Origin: Planctomycetaceae bacterium
Lineage (GTDB): Bacteria; Planctomycetota; Planctomycetia; Planctomycetales; Planctomycetaceae
Direction of reading: 5' to 3'
Assembly: GCA_024742875.1 (NCBI GenBank)
Contig: JANSXP010000009.1
Coordinates: 1-64,000 of the forward strand
Length of the DNA: 64,000 bases
Position 1 is the first letter of the stretch, and each line of letters opens with the position of its first letter. The notes below the pieces were generated by a model. The model was not told the origin of the DNA. It saw only the letters and a list, made by a program, of their open reading frames with translations, and made no database searches. A program made the position numbers and the translations under genes. Below are positions 20,126 through 30,405 of this stretch, piece by piece.

Positions 20126-21784
20126 TTAGCCAACCGAGCCAAAGTAGGTCACCGTATAGGCACCGGCATGCTTTGGCTCAACGCTGATGCCGTCTCGCCC
20201 TGCACCGCCGGCATGCTGCGAACCACTCGGATAATAGAACAGCACCTGACTGGTCACGATGTATTGTCCGGTGTTGCAGTTGTAGATCGTGGTTGTCTTC
20301 ACCAGCCCCCACTCGGGCGCAAACACGTTCTCCTCAACCTTCAGATTGCCATTGCGGAAATTCTCCACGAACTGCTGGAAGTTTGAAACATTGTCAAACA
20401 GATCACTCATGGCCCCCAGCAGTGGAAACAGGTTCGTCAGCTGATCCCAGGCCATGCCAAACAGCGTGTAACCCAGTGTGCTGATGGCCTCGATCGTGGA
20501 TTGTGCATTTAGTGCCTTCATCACGGCCGCCTGAGCCAGTTGCTCGCCGTCCGGGTCGTCGGGCACGATCGAGCCCCCCTGTTCGCCCAGCAATCTGTTG
20601 ATGTCACCGGGCGTCAGGTCACCCGGCTCTGTGTTGTCCGGCAACTCCAGATCCTGCCCGATCACCTCGTTGTGCGCTTCAAAGTGGTCGGCAAGACGTT
20701 CTTCTTCCGCCTGTTCCTGGCGACGCCGCTCTGCATCAGCTTCCTCCTGTTCGCGCTGCTGCCTGCGCGTTTGTCCCTCGGCAACTGCCCCCACGGCGGC
20801 CGCATGCGCCCCATCGTCTCCCAGGTAGTCGTTCTGTTTGTCCGTGAGCAGCTGACAGAGCCGCTCACATTCTGCTTTGGCCTCATTCAGCCGTCGAACC
20901 GCATCGTCATAGGCGTCCTGAGCCGTCTGCGTGGCGGCCTGTGCCGCGGTCAAACGCTGCTGCGCTGTTTGCAGTGCGCGATTTGCCTGACGCGACTCAC
21001 GGCGGGCCTGGCGAATGTCGGTCCGTGTTTCCCGAATCTGCTGTTTCAACTCGCGAATGCGATCAACCTGCTGCTGGTATCGGCGAAAGTTGACGCCCAC
21101 CTGACGGCCCAGCCCTTCTGCAGTGGCGTGATCTCCGCGGCGCCGCGCCTGCCGGGACATACGCCCGGCGATGCTGATGGCCCGAGCATATTCGTTGCGA
21201 GCGCGACGAGCCGCGGCCAGTTGTGACTGCAGGTCTCGCAATCGTTTCTCACTGTCCTGCTGTTTTTTCTGCGCCTGATCGGCCTGCTGCGTGGCCTGAT
21301 CATAGTCTGACTGAGCGTCCGTCTGGCGGTCTTTGGCGGCATCCAGATCCTGCCGGCGGTCGGCAACCTCCTGTTCCAGACGAGCCACATCTTCTTCACA
21401 GTCTGCTTTCTGCGTCCGCAGCGCGGTGATGTCACCGTGCAAAGTCTGGGCGGCGGCCACAGCCGTTGTGCCCGCCTCACTCATGTCCCCCTTCAGACCA
21501 GCAGGAACCGTGGGAGGTTCGGGCAGGGGCACCGGGGCAGCGAAGACGTCCGGGTTGTCCGGTAACTGCGTGCCGGCAGCGAACAGCTCATCGATAGCCG
21601 ACTCATCAGCAACCGCGGCCGAGTGCTCAGTTGACGCAGGCTCAGTGTTTTCATCACCCGCTTCACTGCTCACCACGCTGGTCGCGGTTAACAACAGACG
21701 AGCCTCCATTGGCTCCAGCGGGCCCAGGGAGGTTCGGGATCCCGTCAGAGTAAAACGTCGTCGATTCTTTCGGCTGGTGAACAT
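20126..21784 (-). CDS. LEPR-type exported coiled-coil protein of unknown function
   Basis: N-term SLGPLEPMEARLLLTATSV; long heptad-rich helix (about aa 100-350); globular C-term with TTTIYNCNTGQYIVTSQVLFYYPSGSQHAGGAGRDG. Confidence 0.7.
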   Translation of the reverse strand: MFTSRKNRRRFTLTGSRTSLGPLEPMEARLLLTATSVVSSEAGDENTEPASTEHSAAVADESAIDELFAAGTQLPDNPDVFAAPVPLPEPPTVPAGLKGDMSEAGTTAVAAAQTLHGDITALRTQKADCEEDVARLEQEVADRRQDLDAAKDRQTDAQSDYDQATQQADQAQKKQQDSEKRLRDLQSQLAAARRARNEYARAISIAGRMSRQARRRGDHATAEGLGRQVGVNFRRYQQQVDRIRELKQQIRETRTDIRQARRESRQANRALQTAQQRLTAAQAATQTAQDAYDDAVRRLNEAKAECERLCQLLTDKQNDYLGDDGAHAAAVGAVAEGQTRRQQREQEEADAERRRQEQAEEERLADHFEAHNEVIGQDLELPDNTEPGDLTPGDINRLLGEQGGSIVPDDPDGEQLAQAAVMKALNAQSTIEAISTLGYTLFGMAWDQLTNLFPLLGAMSDLFDNVSNFQQFVENFRNGNLKVEENVFAPEWGLVKTTTIYNCNTGQYIVTSQVLFYYPSGSQHAGGAGRDGISVEPKHAGAYTVTYFGSVG

Positions 21785-22003
21785 AGGCGGTGATCCTTCG
21801 CGATGATGTGGGGAAGCGAGTCACACAGGCATTGCAGTCGCCGACAGGATCAGACAGCAAATCGCCAATGTTTCCGGGAAAACAGCGGAGAACGCTGAAA
21901 CACTGTGTTTTTCTGGTGCAGATTGCGTCTACTCGTGTGGCGAAAGCCAGACGGACCCTCCAGAATCCAGGCAGGGGTGGATATCGATTTGCGGGCGGAA
22001 CGA

Positions 22004-24679
22004 ATGAGCGGCGAAACACGACTTCAGCTGGTGGATGAAGACTGTTGCGCAGAATTTGAATCCGCGTGGCGCAGCGGCATCCGGCGGGAAATTCACGATT
22101 GCCTGCCGGCCCCCGATTCCAGCCGTTATCTGCCCACGCTGGAAGAATTGGTGTGCATCCGTATGGAACTGCAGTGGCAGGCCCTGCGGCGTTCGCGGGA
22201 ACGCACGACCGTTGCCGGATCGGCTGAAACGGTGGCCGCTGCGTGGCCTCAGAAGGTCGAAGATTATGTGAGGCAGTTTCCGCAGCTGGCAACTGCTCCG
22301 ATTTACCAGCGACTGATCCGGCAGGAGTATTTGATTCGTCGTCAGTGCGGCGATCACGTGGATCCGGCCGAATACTCAAGGCGATTTCCAGATCGAAAAA
22401 TCGAAGACCTGCTGGGTACGGAAAACCTTGCGACCGCCGACGGTCTTTACGAGTCGCGTGCGCCCCTGGCCGAGGCGCCATTGCCGAAGATTGACGGGTA
22501 CGAATTTGTCCGTCAGCTGGGGTCCGGCGGAATGGGGGTGGTCTTTCTCGCGCGGCAGCTGGCGGCCGACCGTCTGGTGGCTGTCAAGCTGATCCGGCTG
22601 GACCGCCTGCAAACGGTCTCCACCGAGGATCGCTCAGAGATTCTGGAGCGGTTTCGCACGGAAGCCCAGGCCACGGCGAAGCTCGAACATCCTCACGTCG
22701 TTTCGGTGTACGAGGTGGACGTGGGAGACACACAGCAGCCATGGTTTTCCATGCAGTATGTGGAGGGCACGACATTGCAGCGTGAACTGTCGGAAGGGCC
22801 TTTGACGCCGCGACAGTGTGCCGCCTACACACAGCAGATCGCTGCAGCCGTCTCGGCCGCACATGACCGCGGCATCCTGCATCGGGATCTGAAGCCACAG
22901 AACGTGTTCGTCCGTCAGGATGGACGATTGCTGGTGGGCGATTTTGGACTGGCGAAGCTCGTCACCAGTGACGCCCAGCAAACCAGCGCTGATCGCATTC
23001 TTGGTACGCCCGCTTATATGTCTCCCGAACAGATCAAAGATGCGTCAACGGTGACAGCGGCCACCGACATCTGGTCCATCGGCACGATTCTGTATCGAAT
23101 GCTCACCGGTCGCCCGCCGTTTCAGGCGGCAGGCGTCATGGAGACCCTGCGGCAGGTCACCGAACATCAGCCGGTGGCCCCACGGGAGATCAATCCGCAG
23201 CTGGATCGTGACATCGACACCATCTGCATGAAGTGCCTGCAGAAGGACGCCGATCAGCGTTACGCCAGCGTGGCAGATCTGCAGGAAGACCTGCGACGAT
23301 ATCTGGACGGACACGCCATCGTGGCGCGGCCCGTCAGTCGGCTTGAACACTCCGTGCGCTGGTGCCGCCGCAATCCCCTGACGGCCGCCATGATTCTGCT
23401 GGCCGCCGTGGGAGCGGCCGCAGCGATCACCGGGCTGGCCATCGGCTACCACACCGCATCGGTGGCGCTGGCCGAATCTGATCGCAGTCACGATATGGCG
23501 CGAGCCACCGTCAACGACCTGCTGACAGAAGTCAGCGAAACCATGCTGTTTGACCGACCCGGTCTGCAGCCCCTCAGACGCCGTCTGCAGCAAAAGACGC
23601 TGGGCTACTATCGGCAGTTCGTTAGCACCGGCCGGGACTCACCGCTGGTCAAACGTGAACTGGCAGAAGTGTGGTATCGCATTGCGAGGATCGAACAGGA
23701 ACTCGGGCACGACAGCGAAGCCGAGCGGGCGTTTCGGGAGTCCACCGCAATCCTGCGTCCGCTCAGCCGTGCAGAACAGCCGGCGGAACTACTGGCGTTA
23801 TCGACCACTCTCAATGGCCACGCCGCGCTGCACATCGCCAAAGGGGAATGGACGGTCGCAACGTCCCTGCTGCAGGAAGCTTTGGCACTGCGAACGCGGC
23901 TGGTGGAGCGGGACGAACACAATGTGGAATACGGTCGCCTGCGGGCGAATACCGTGATGAATCAGGGGGCCGTCTTCCGCAACACTGAAGACGTCAACCA
24001 GGCCATCGACTGCTTTTCCACGGCGCGGAAGGCCTATGAGGCTCTGCTGACCTTGCCCATGAGCGATGAGCAGTCCGCACTGGTCCGCCGTGATCTGGCC
24101 AAAGCCTGCTACAACCTGGCCAACGCGGCGTTCGATGCGAATCACGAAGACATCACCTCGCAGCTGCCTGACTATCTGAATCGCGCGATCGAATTGTTCA
24201 CCCAGCTGTGCGATGAGTTCCCCGACAGCTATGGGGATCGTCGTCGGCTGATTCTCTGTCAGCAGCTGCAGGCAGAAACCGCCATTGTCCGCACTGACGC
24301 GATGCTGGCGATTGAAGCGGCCCAGCGCAGTATGGAAACGCTGATCGCGCAGAATCCCGCCGTCCCGCAGCTGCTCGAAGAACGCCAGCAGCTGGTACTG
24401 GCCAAAGTGGACGTTCTGCTGGACCTGCAGGAATTTGACGCCGCCATCGCGCTGCTCGATGCCCAGGCGCAGCAGGGCGATGGAGACCCGCAGCAGCGAC
24501 TAATCATGCGCTGCGAAGCCGCGCTGCTGTGCTGCCAGCTGCGGCGGGACGATGCGGCCTCACGACTGGCTGCGGTTACGGACCAACTCAAGACAGCTGT
24601 GGCGAAATCCGCCGATGACGAACAGCTGCAGATGTTGCTGGAAGATGTCCAGCAGGCCGTCGCCTCTTTGTCGCCATGA
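22004..24679 (+). CDS. Membrane-anchored Ser/Thr protein kinase with C-terminal TPR-like region
   Basis: LGSGGMGVVFLARQ, AVKLI, HRDLKPQNVF, DFGLAKL, GTPAYMSPEQI; TM segment LTAAMILLAAVGAAAAITGLAIGY; helical repeats after. Start chosen at 22004; ORF from 21905. Confidence 0.92.
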   Translation: MSGETRLQLVDEDCCAEFESAWRSGIRREIHDCLPAPDSSRYLPTLEELVCIRMELQWQALRRSRERTTVAGSAETVAAAWPQKVEDYVRQFPQLATAPIYQRLIRQEYLIRRQCGDHVDPAEYSRRFPDRKIEDLLGTENLATADGLYESRAPLAEAPLPKIDGYEFVRQLGSGGMGVVFLARQLAADRLVAVKLIRLDRLQTVSTEDRSEILERFRTEAQATAKLEHPHVVSVYEVDVGDTQQPWFSMQYVEGTTLQRELSEGPLTPRQCAAYTQQIAAAVSAAHDRGILHRDLKPQNVFVRQDGRLLVGDFGLAKLVTSDAQQTSADRILGTPAYMSPEQIKDASTVTAATDIWSIGTILYRMLTGRPPFQAAGVMETLRQVTEHQPVAPREINPQLDRDIDTICMKCLQKDADQRYASVADLQEDLRRYLDGHAIVARPVSRLEHSVRWCRRNPLTAAMILLAAVGAAAAITGLAIGYHTASVALAESDRSHDMARATVNDLLTEVSETMLFDRPGLQPLRRRLQQKTLGYYRQFVSTGRDSPLVKRELAEVWYRIARIEQELGHDSEAERAFRESTAILRPLSRAEQPAELLALSTTLNGHAALHIAKGEWTVATSLLQEALALRTRLVERDEHNVEYGRLRANTVMNQGAVFRNTEDVNQAIDCFSTARKAYEALLTLPMSDEQSALVRRDLAKACYNLANAAFDANHEDITSQLPDYLNRAIELFTQLCDEFPDSYGDRRRLILCQQLQAETAIVRTDAMLAIEAAQRSMETLIAQNPAVPQLLEERQQLVLAKVDVLLDLQEFDAAIALLDAQAQQGDGDPQQRLIMRCEAALLCCQLRRDDAASRLAAVTDQLKTAVAKSADDEQLQMLLEDVQQAVASLSP

Positions 24680-24804
24680 CGTGAGGACACAGGGACGATA
24701 ACTTCGTGGGGCCCTAAGCACGAGTGCGCGCCCCACTGCCAGTCAGCAATCATGGGTGGAGCGATCGCATGGCCGCCGGAGCCTTCCAATCTGATGTCAG
24801 AACA

Positions 24805-26358
24805 ATGCGTAAAACGCGTCGTACCGTGTGGTTACAAATCATCGTGGTGCTGATGGCCAGCATCGCACACGTGAAAGCGCAGAATACGTCAGACGTTCGC
24901 TCTGGTTCGTCCGCCGACACCGCCTCTCGACAAGCTCTCCAGCCGAGAGAGTCCAGCGCACAGCCCCCCGTTCGGCAGACGGATCCCTCAGGGTCAAGTC
25001 GCCCAAAAACAAACCTCCCCCCGACACAATCCCCCGCGCGGCAGAACGCTGCACAGCCTCCGAATCAATCACCAACCGACCGACCGCGCACAGGAGTCAA
25101 CAGTTCGGATTCCGGGGGCAGTACCCTTCCCGGAAATCGTCCGCCTGCTGCCGGAACCGCGTCTCAGAGTCAGTCGCCTGCCGCAACCGCTCCGCGGCCT
25201 GGTCGCCCGACGATCCGTCGGCCTCCTGCTCCGCGACTGACCTCGTATTCGTTTCGACGCCGGCGGCTGGCCCGCACTCCTGATATGCTGGGAGACAGTT
25301 TTCTGCCGCCCGTGCAGTTCACACTGCAGCCGCAGAATCCCACCAATGAAATCACCAGTCGTCTGCAACTGGCCGTGGCCGGTGGGGGAGCCAGAGCAAA
25401 GCTGGCCGAACACAATAAGGCGTTGCCCGTCGATCGCATCTATGCCAGCTACAATCATTTTCACAACGCCGCACAGCGGGGCAGTTTCGCATTCGGTCCC
25501 GGTCCGGCCATTGGAGGCACCCGTTCGGTCGACCGGTTTACGCTGGGCCTGGAACGGACGCTGCAGAATGGCAACTCGTCACTGGAGGTGCGGCTGCCGC
25601 TGACAGGCTACCCCGACCTGGGCGGGAGCTTTCCTGGCTTCGGCCCCAATGCCGTGTTCTCCACTGACACCGGCACCCTGGGAAATCTGTCACTGGTCGG
25701 CAAGCGACTGCTGCTGAGTGCAGATGATCTGACGGTCTCCGCTGGTCTTGGTATCGAAGTGCCCGTGGGCGACGATGCCTGGGCCCAGTCCGGCAATTTT
25801 GTTTTTCATGTCGAAAATCAGGCCGTGTATCTGCAGCCCTTCCTTGCGGCCACTCTGGACAACGGCAACACGTTTGTGCACTCGTTTCTGCAGGTTGACA
25901 TTGAAGCCAGTTCCAACCCGCTCCGTGTGCAGATGAACGGGCTAGGGTCCTTTGGACCTCCCTCACCAGGCCCTCTGCCTGGAGGCCCGCCGTTTGAGAC
26001 GATTGGGCGACTGGATCAGCCCACGCTGATCCACTGGGACACGAGCCTTGGCCAGTGGCTGTTCCGATCCGAAGAGGATCGCGGCATCACGGGAATCGCA
26101 GCGATCGTCGAGTTTCACCTGACAGCCAGCGCGTCCGGTTCCGAGCAGATCAGCGGAACACTGCCCAGTGACAGTGGGCCGATTGATTTTCTGTCTCAGT
26201 CCGGCCGACAATTTCCTGCCACCTACTTTACGACGGGCCTGCATATGGAAATCTCGCGGGACACAACACTGCGTGTGGCCGGCGTGTTCCCTGTGGCTTC
26301 CTCGCAGCGACGGCTGTTTGACTCGGAAGTGCTGGTCCAGATCGGTCGTCGCTATTAG
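24805..26358 (+). CDS. Exported protein with Pro/Ser/Gln-rich N-terminal region and putative beta-barrel
   Basis: MRKTRRTVWLQIIVVLMASIAHVKAQ signal; alternating strand-like segments (SLEVRLPLTGYPDLG, LTVSAGLGIEVPVGDD, TLRVAGVFPVASSQRRLFDSEVLVQIGRRY) ending in an aromatic residue. Confidence 0.6.
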   Translation: MRKTRRTVWLQIIVVLMASIAHVKAQNTSDVRSGSSADTASRQALQPRESSAQPPVRQTDPSGSSRPKTNLPPTQSPARQNAAQPPNQSPTDRPRTGVNSSDSGGSTLPGNRPPAAGTASQSQSPAATAPRPGRPTIRRPPAPRLTSYSFRRRRLARTPDMLGDSFLPPVQFTLQPQNPTNEITSRLQLAVAGGGARAKLAEHNKALPVDRIYASYNHFHNAAQRGSFAFGPGPAIGGTRSVDRFTLGLERTLQNGNSSLEVRLPLTGYPDLGGSFPGFGPNAVFSTDTGTLGNLSLVGKRLLLSADDLTVSAGLGIEVPVGDDAWAQSGNFVFHVENQAVYLQPFLAATLDNGNTFVHSFLQVDIEASSNPLRVQMNGLGSFGPPSPGPLPGGPPFETIGRLDQPTLIHWDTSLGQWLFRSEEDRGITGIAAIVEFHLTASASGSEQISGTLPSDSGPIDFLSQSGRQFPATYFTTGLHMEISRDTTLRVAGVFPVASSQRRLFDSEVLVQIGRRY

Positions 26359-26397
26359 ACTCTCCTGCCGTAAGTTGTCCTCGGTGCGGAGAATGTC

Positions 26398-26967
26398 ATG
26401 TCTGCCGACTTTGAGCTCGATGAGAACTGGCTGAACGACCTGGTGCAGGGGCGGGGCACAGCCGCAGAAGATTTCGTCGCCGCCTTTGGGCCGGGACTGG
26501 AAAAAATCGCGGCCAGCAACATGACACCCGCGCTGCAGCAGCGAGTGGGGGCAGACGACGTCTTTCAGTCCGTTTGTCGAACGTTTTTGCGACGCGCCGC
26601 CCAGGGGCAGTTCGCGGTGCCCGATCGGGACAGTCTGTGGCGGCTGTTGTGCGCAATCACCCTGAACAAAGTCCGGATGCAGGCCCGGTTCCACTCAGCA
26701 CAGCGGCGCGGTCGCATGGAATCCACGCCGCTGGAGGCAGGCGACGCGCGGCAGACAGGTGTCACTGCAGAACAGGCGGTGGAATTTGCGGACGAGTTTG
26801 CGAAACTGCTCGAGTCACTCCCCGAAGCAGAAGGACGCATCATCCGCCTGAAACTCGACGGGCACTCACACACAGAAATTGCCACGAAGCTGCAATGCAC
26901 GGAGCGAACCGTCGGGCGTCTGCTCGTCAAGGCCAGGGCCGCTCTGGCATCGATGCTGGAGGAGTAG
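26398..26967 (+). CDS. ECF-family RNA polymerase sigma factor
   Basis: VGADDVFQSVCRTFLRRAAQGQF...LWRLLCAITLNKVRMQARFHSAQRR; SLPEAEGRIIRLKLDGHSHTEIATKLQCTERTVGRLLVKARAAL. Confidence 0.85.
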   Translation: MSADFELDENWLNDLVQGRGTAAEDFVAAFGPGLEKIAASNMTPALQQRVGADDVFQSVCRTFLRRAAQGQFAVPDRDSLWRLLCAITLNKVRMQARFHSAQRRGRMESTPLEAGDARQTGVTAEQAVEFADEFAKLLESLPEAEGRIIRLKLDGHSHTEIATKLQCTERTVGRLLVKARAALASMLEE

Positions 26968-27183
26968 TCGCCGCTGCCGCCGAATGCTGGAAAGCCCAAC
27001 GGCGACTGGTGTGGTGCCAGCCGGTGGAGTGGAACCCACGCAGGGGCGGGCGGACAAATTTGTCACGACTCCCGATTGTCCGTTTTCTGACGATTATCCG
27101 TCCTGGAGAATATCGGGGCTTCCCGCACGCGTCTGCGATTCCTGACCTAAGCTTCCAGCAGATGCTCTCTCCCATAGCCGGTT

Positions 27184-28662
27184 GTGTCTGACGTGACTCG
27201 TCGATTTCTCAAATCTCACCAACTGCTGGTGCTTACTCTGATGGCGTTGGCCGCCGGAGTCTGCGGCTGGCTCATTGGTGATGCGGGTGCCATCCTGCGG
27301 TATTCCCTGTTTCCCATGGTCACCGTATGCGGTGTGCTGCTTGGCTGGCTGCGCGCCAGTGGAATAGCGCTGACAGGCATCTGCCTGCTGCTGTGCATTT
27401 CCACTTCGGAATATCGCAACGCCGGCACGACAGGACGGCTGGACCTCATGATGTGGGCCACGTCGGTGGGAATGACGGGAGCCATTGCCGGACTGTACGC
27501 CCGAAACCGCGAAAGAAAGTTTCGCCGTCGCGTGACAGATTTGCGGCGACTGGCCGAGACTGATCCCCTCACCGGACTGCCCAATCGCCGCGTGCTGCTG
27601 CGTGCGATTGATACCGAATTTCGACAGCGGCACACGGAATCTCGACACTGCCATCTGCTGTTGCTGGATGTCGATCGCTTCAAGTCCTTCAATGATCGCT
27701 ACGGCCACGATGTCGGCGATGAAGTGCTGCGGGAAGTGGCCCGCGCCGTTTCGTCCACCATTCGCCACCACGACCTGGCCGCACGATATGGCGGAGAAGA
27801 ATTTGCCATACTGCTGCCCGATACCAATCGCGAAGGCGCCATGCGGGTGGCCGAACGAATGCGTTCCGCGGTGGAGAGACTTCGTATTCGGACCGGCCCT
27901 TCCACCGTATCCGTCACCATCAGCGTGGGCGGTGCCGATGCATTTGAAGTGACCACGCCTGCGGAATTGCTGGAAGTCAGCGACGCGCGGCTGTATGCGG
28001 CGAAAGCCGCCGGACGAAACCTGGTCAGATTTTCCGGACACGCCCGCGATGAAACGCGTGTGAAAGCGTCCTGCGAATCGGCGGAGCTGTCCTTCATCAA
28101 GTTCACGTCGGAATGCCGACTCGACGACGCCCTCACCGGGCTGCCATCATTCCAGGTGTTTTCTGCCGAGCTGCGTCGACGTGTGATGGAGTATCGCCGA
28201 TACGGCACACGATTTTCCCTGGCAATCTGCCGGGTCACGCCGCCTGAGGCGTCACCGGAGTCCTTTGATGACGTCTTTCTGAACCTCGTCACCACGATGC
28301 GACGCAATATGCGGGAGACTGACCTGATGAGCTGGATCAGCGCTCAGGAGGTCGGCATCCTGCTGCCGCAAACGAGTGAGGAGCGAGCCGCCGTTCCGAT
28401 TCGGCGGGCACTTACGGCACACATCGCGATGGAAAATCGGCAGCCATGCGGGGCCGACTGGATTCAGTTTCGCATCGCGGAAGTTTCCGCAGAAGATTCG
28501 GGAGACTCTCTGCTGGCACGCTGTCGCGCGGCTGCAGCCCGGACGGTTTCTGATCCAGTCGAAAATCATGCGGCCAGAGACAACCGAACCGCCAGTGAAC
28601 AGGCCGCCGATAAACGGGCCGCCGATCAGCAGGCCGCCGACACTTCCCGTGTGCCCGCCTGA
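27184..28662 (+). CDS. Membrane-bound diguanylate cyclase with an active GGEEF domain and a second degenerate GGDEF-like domain
   Basis: GTG start; N-terminal TM helices; DPLTGLPNRRVLL...DRFKSFNDRYGHDVGDEVL...RHHDLAARYGGEEFAILLPDT; second copy LDDALTGLPSFQVF...SAQEVGILLPQT. Confidence 0.9.
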   Translation: MSDVTRRFLKSHQLLVLTLMALAAGVCGWLIGDAGAILRYSLFPMVTVCGVLLGWLRASGIALTGICLLLCISTSEYRNAGTTGRLDLMMWATSVGMTGAIAGLYARNRERKFRRRVTDLRRLAETDPLTGLPNRRVLLRAIDTEFRQRHTESRHCHLLLLDVDRFKSFNDRYGHDVGDEVLREVARAVSSTIRHHDLAARYGGEEFAILLPDTNREGAMRVAERMRSAVERLRIRTGPSTVSVTISVGGADAFEVTTPAELLEVSDARLYAAKAAGRNLVRFSGHARDETRVKASCESAELSFIKFTSECRLDDALTGLPSFQVFSAELRRRVMEYRRYGTRFSLAICRVTPPEASPESFDDVFLNLVTTMRRNMRETDLMSWISAQEVGILLPQTSEERAAVPIRRALTAHIAMENRQPCGADWIQFRIAEVSAEDSGDSLLARCRAAAARTVSDPVENHAARDNRTASEQAADKRAADQQAADTSRVPA

Positions 28663-28699
28663 GCGGCAGTCAGCAGCCGCCCGGCCCCGACGAGACGCG

Positions 28700-29113
28700 T
28701 CACTCCAGTTCAATCACCAGTTCATTCGCGTGCGTTGCGCTGACGGTCACCGAAAGCGGCGACGAACCGTAGTCCGCGTAACGCACAGGCACCGGCCTGC
28801 CATGATCCACGGTATGCAGAAACGAACCGTCTGCGACGACAATCTGTACAACGATCGCTCGATGCGATCCCGCCACTGCGCCGTCGTCGGCCGTGTAAGT
28901 TCCCAGGACGAAACTGCCGTCATGCTGAATCGTGCCGGTAGCTGTTAAGCCATGCTCAATGGATTCCAGTTCCACCTTTCCGTGTCGAACCGGCACGCCA
29001 CCGAGGAACTGCACCCTGCCTGACACTGGATACACGGGCGGACGACCATCGCTGCATCCCGCCAGCATAAAGACGACCGCAGACAGAAGAAGAATGGACG
29101 GGCGACTTGTCAA
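28700..29113 (-). CDS. Small lipoprotein of the type found next to DUF1559 genes
   Basis: MTSRPSILLLSAVVFMLAGCSDGRPPVYPVSGRVQFLGGVPV: lipobox LAGC; start overlaps the upstream gene's stop by 4 nt. Confidence 0.72.
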   Translation of the reverse strand: MTSRPSILLLSAVVFMLAGCSDGRPPVYPVSGRVQFLGGVPVRHGKVELESIEHGLTATGTIQHDGSFVLGTYTADDGAVAGSHRAIVVQIVVADGSFLHTVDHGRPVPVRYADYGSSPLSVTVSATHANELVIELE

Positions 29114-30123
29114 AACTCGCTCACCACTCGGCCGTCCTGACGGTTTGACAGATCGCCCAGCAGACGCGTGCTGATAGACGTTGACACCGCGCGCACGCTG
29201 CCATCAGCCAGAGCGAACTGCACGATCCCCGGATGAGCGCTGCCAAATGAATACACGCTGCCGCGCTGATCCCGGGGGCTGTGGGCCAGCGGCACACCCG
29301 GCCCGGCAATGCGACAGAAGTTGGTCAGATGTCGACCAAAATAGGCCGGGCCGTTATACGGCGTGGTCAAATCCTGATCTGCAGGCACGTGAGACTCGCC
29401 AATCATCAGCGTGTTGCTTGTCCCGTCAACAACATCTGCCATCGCCACTTTATCAGCCCAGTCACGCTGTATGCTGTCGACCACGCCGACGGGCCGGCTG
29501 GAGACGATCACGCCGGTCCCGTTGCCGCCCCAGTAAAAATCAGTATCGCGGTTGATGGCGCCGGGAGTCAGGTCCCCGTGGTTGGCGACGTAGTCAGAAA
29601 CGGCTCCACCAGCCACAAACTGAACACCCGTGGGACACCCACACAGCGACTGGATATCCACAAACTGCTCGACCGCCACAGCCGCATCGGCCGAATGGCG
29701 ATCAGGACACAGAAAGACGGGCAGCACCGTGTCGCGAACTTTTTTGGGATGGTAAGCGTAGGCGCGATACTCGTCCCACTGCTGATGAAAGGCTGACTGC
29801 TCCAGCCACGGCAGCAGGCGCACAACCCACGATGGCTCGTCCATTCCGGACCACGAGGCCGAGTTGGTCTGCAGCCGGGGAACATTCAAAATCAATCGGG
29901 CCGGCGGAAACGCCCCATGAGTGTCATGAAAACCATGAGTGGCCAGACCGAGTTGCTTCAGGTTATTGCGGCATTGAATTCTCCGAGCGGCGGCACGAGC
30001 CTGCTGCACGGCCGGCATCAACAGCGCAATCAGGACGGCGATGATCGCGATCACGACCAGCAGTTCGATCAGTGTGAATCCAGAGCGTTGGCGCTGACAA
30101 GGCGAACCTGCTGTCAAATTCAT
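29110..30123 (-). CDS. DUF1559 domain-containing protein with prepilin-type N-terminal methylation site
   Basis: QRSGFTLIELLVVIAIIAVLIALLMPAVQQARAAARRIQCRNNLKQLGLATHGFHDTHGAFPPA; C-terminal FALADGSVRAVS. Confidence 0.95.
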   Translation of the reverse strand: MNLTAGSPCQRQRSGFTLIELLVVIAIIAVLIALLMPAVQQARAAARRIQCRNNLKQLGLATHGFHDTHGAFPPARLILNVPRLQTNSASWSGMDEPSWVVRLLPWLEQSAFHQQWDEYRAYAYHPKKVRDTVLPVFLCPDRHSADAAVAVEQFVDIQSLCGCPTGVQFVAGGAVSDYVANHGDLTPGAINRDTDFYWGGNGTGVIVSSRPVGVVDSIQRDWADKVAMADVVDGTSNTLMIGESHVPADQDLTTPYNGPAYFGRHLTNFCRIAGPGVPLAHSPRDQRGSVYSFGSAHPGIVQFALADGSVRAVSTSISTRLLGDLSNRQDGRVVSEF

Positions 30124-30405
30124 GGATGCGATGTCCTGACGTCAATGGGTGTCAACTCAAGATGGCTGTGATGTCTGAGGACATTTTGCGTGCGTGTGCC
30201 CAACATGCAAGCAGACCGAGTCCCGCCGTCCATCCCCGCCCGGCAATTGTGTCCTGCATCACACTTAGTTCCTGATCACACGTCGCCCAAAGCTGGGAAT
30301 TCCGGTGCGGGATCAGGCCGTTGTCCACTTGTCGACCGCCCTTGTCCGTTCGAAAATGAGAGAACAGGGACCGCCAGGCGGATCGGCGAACAGAGAATAC
30401 GGACC

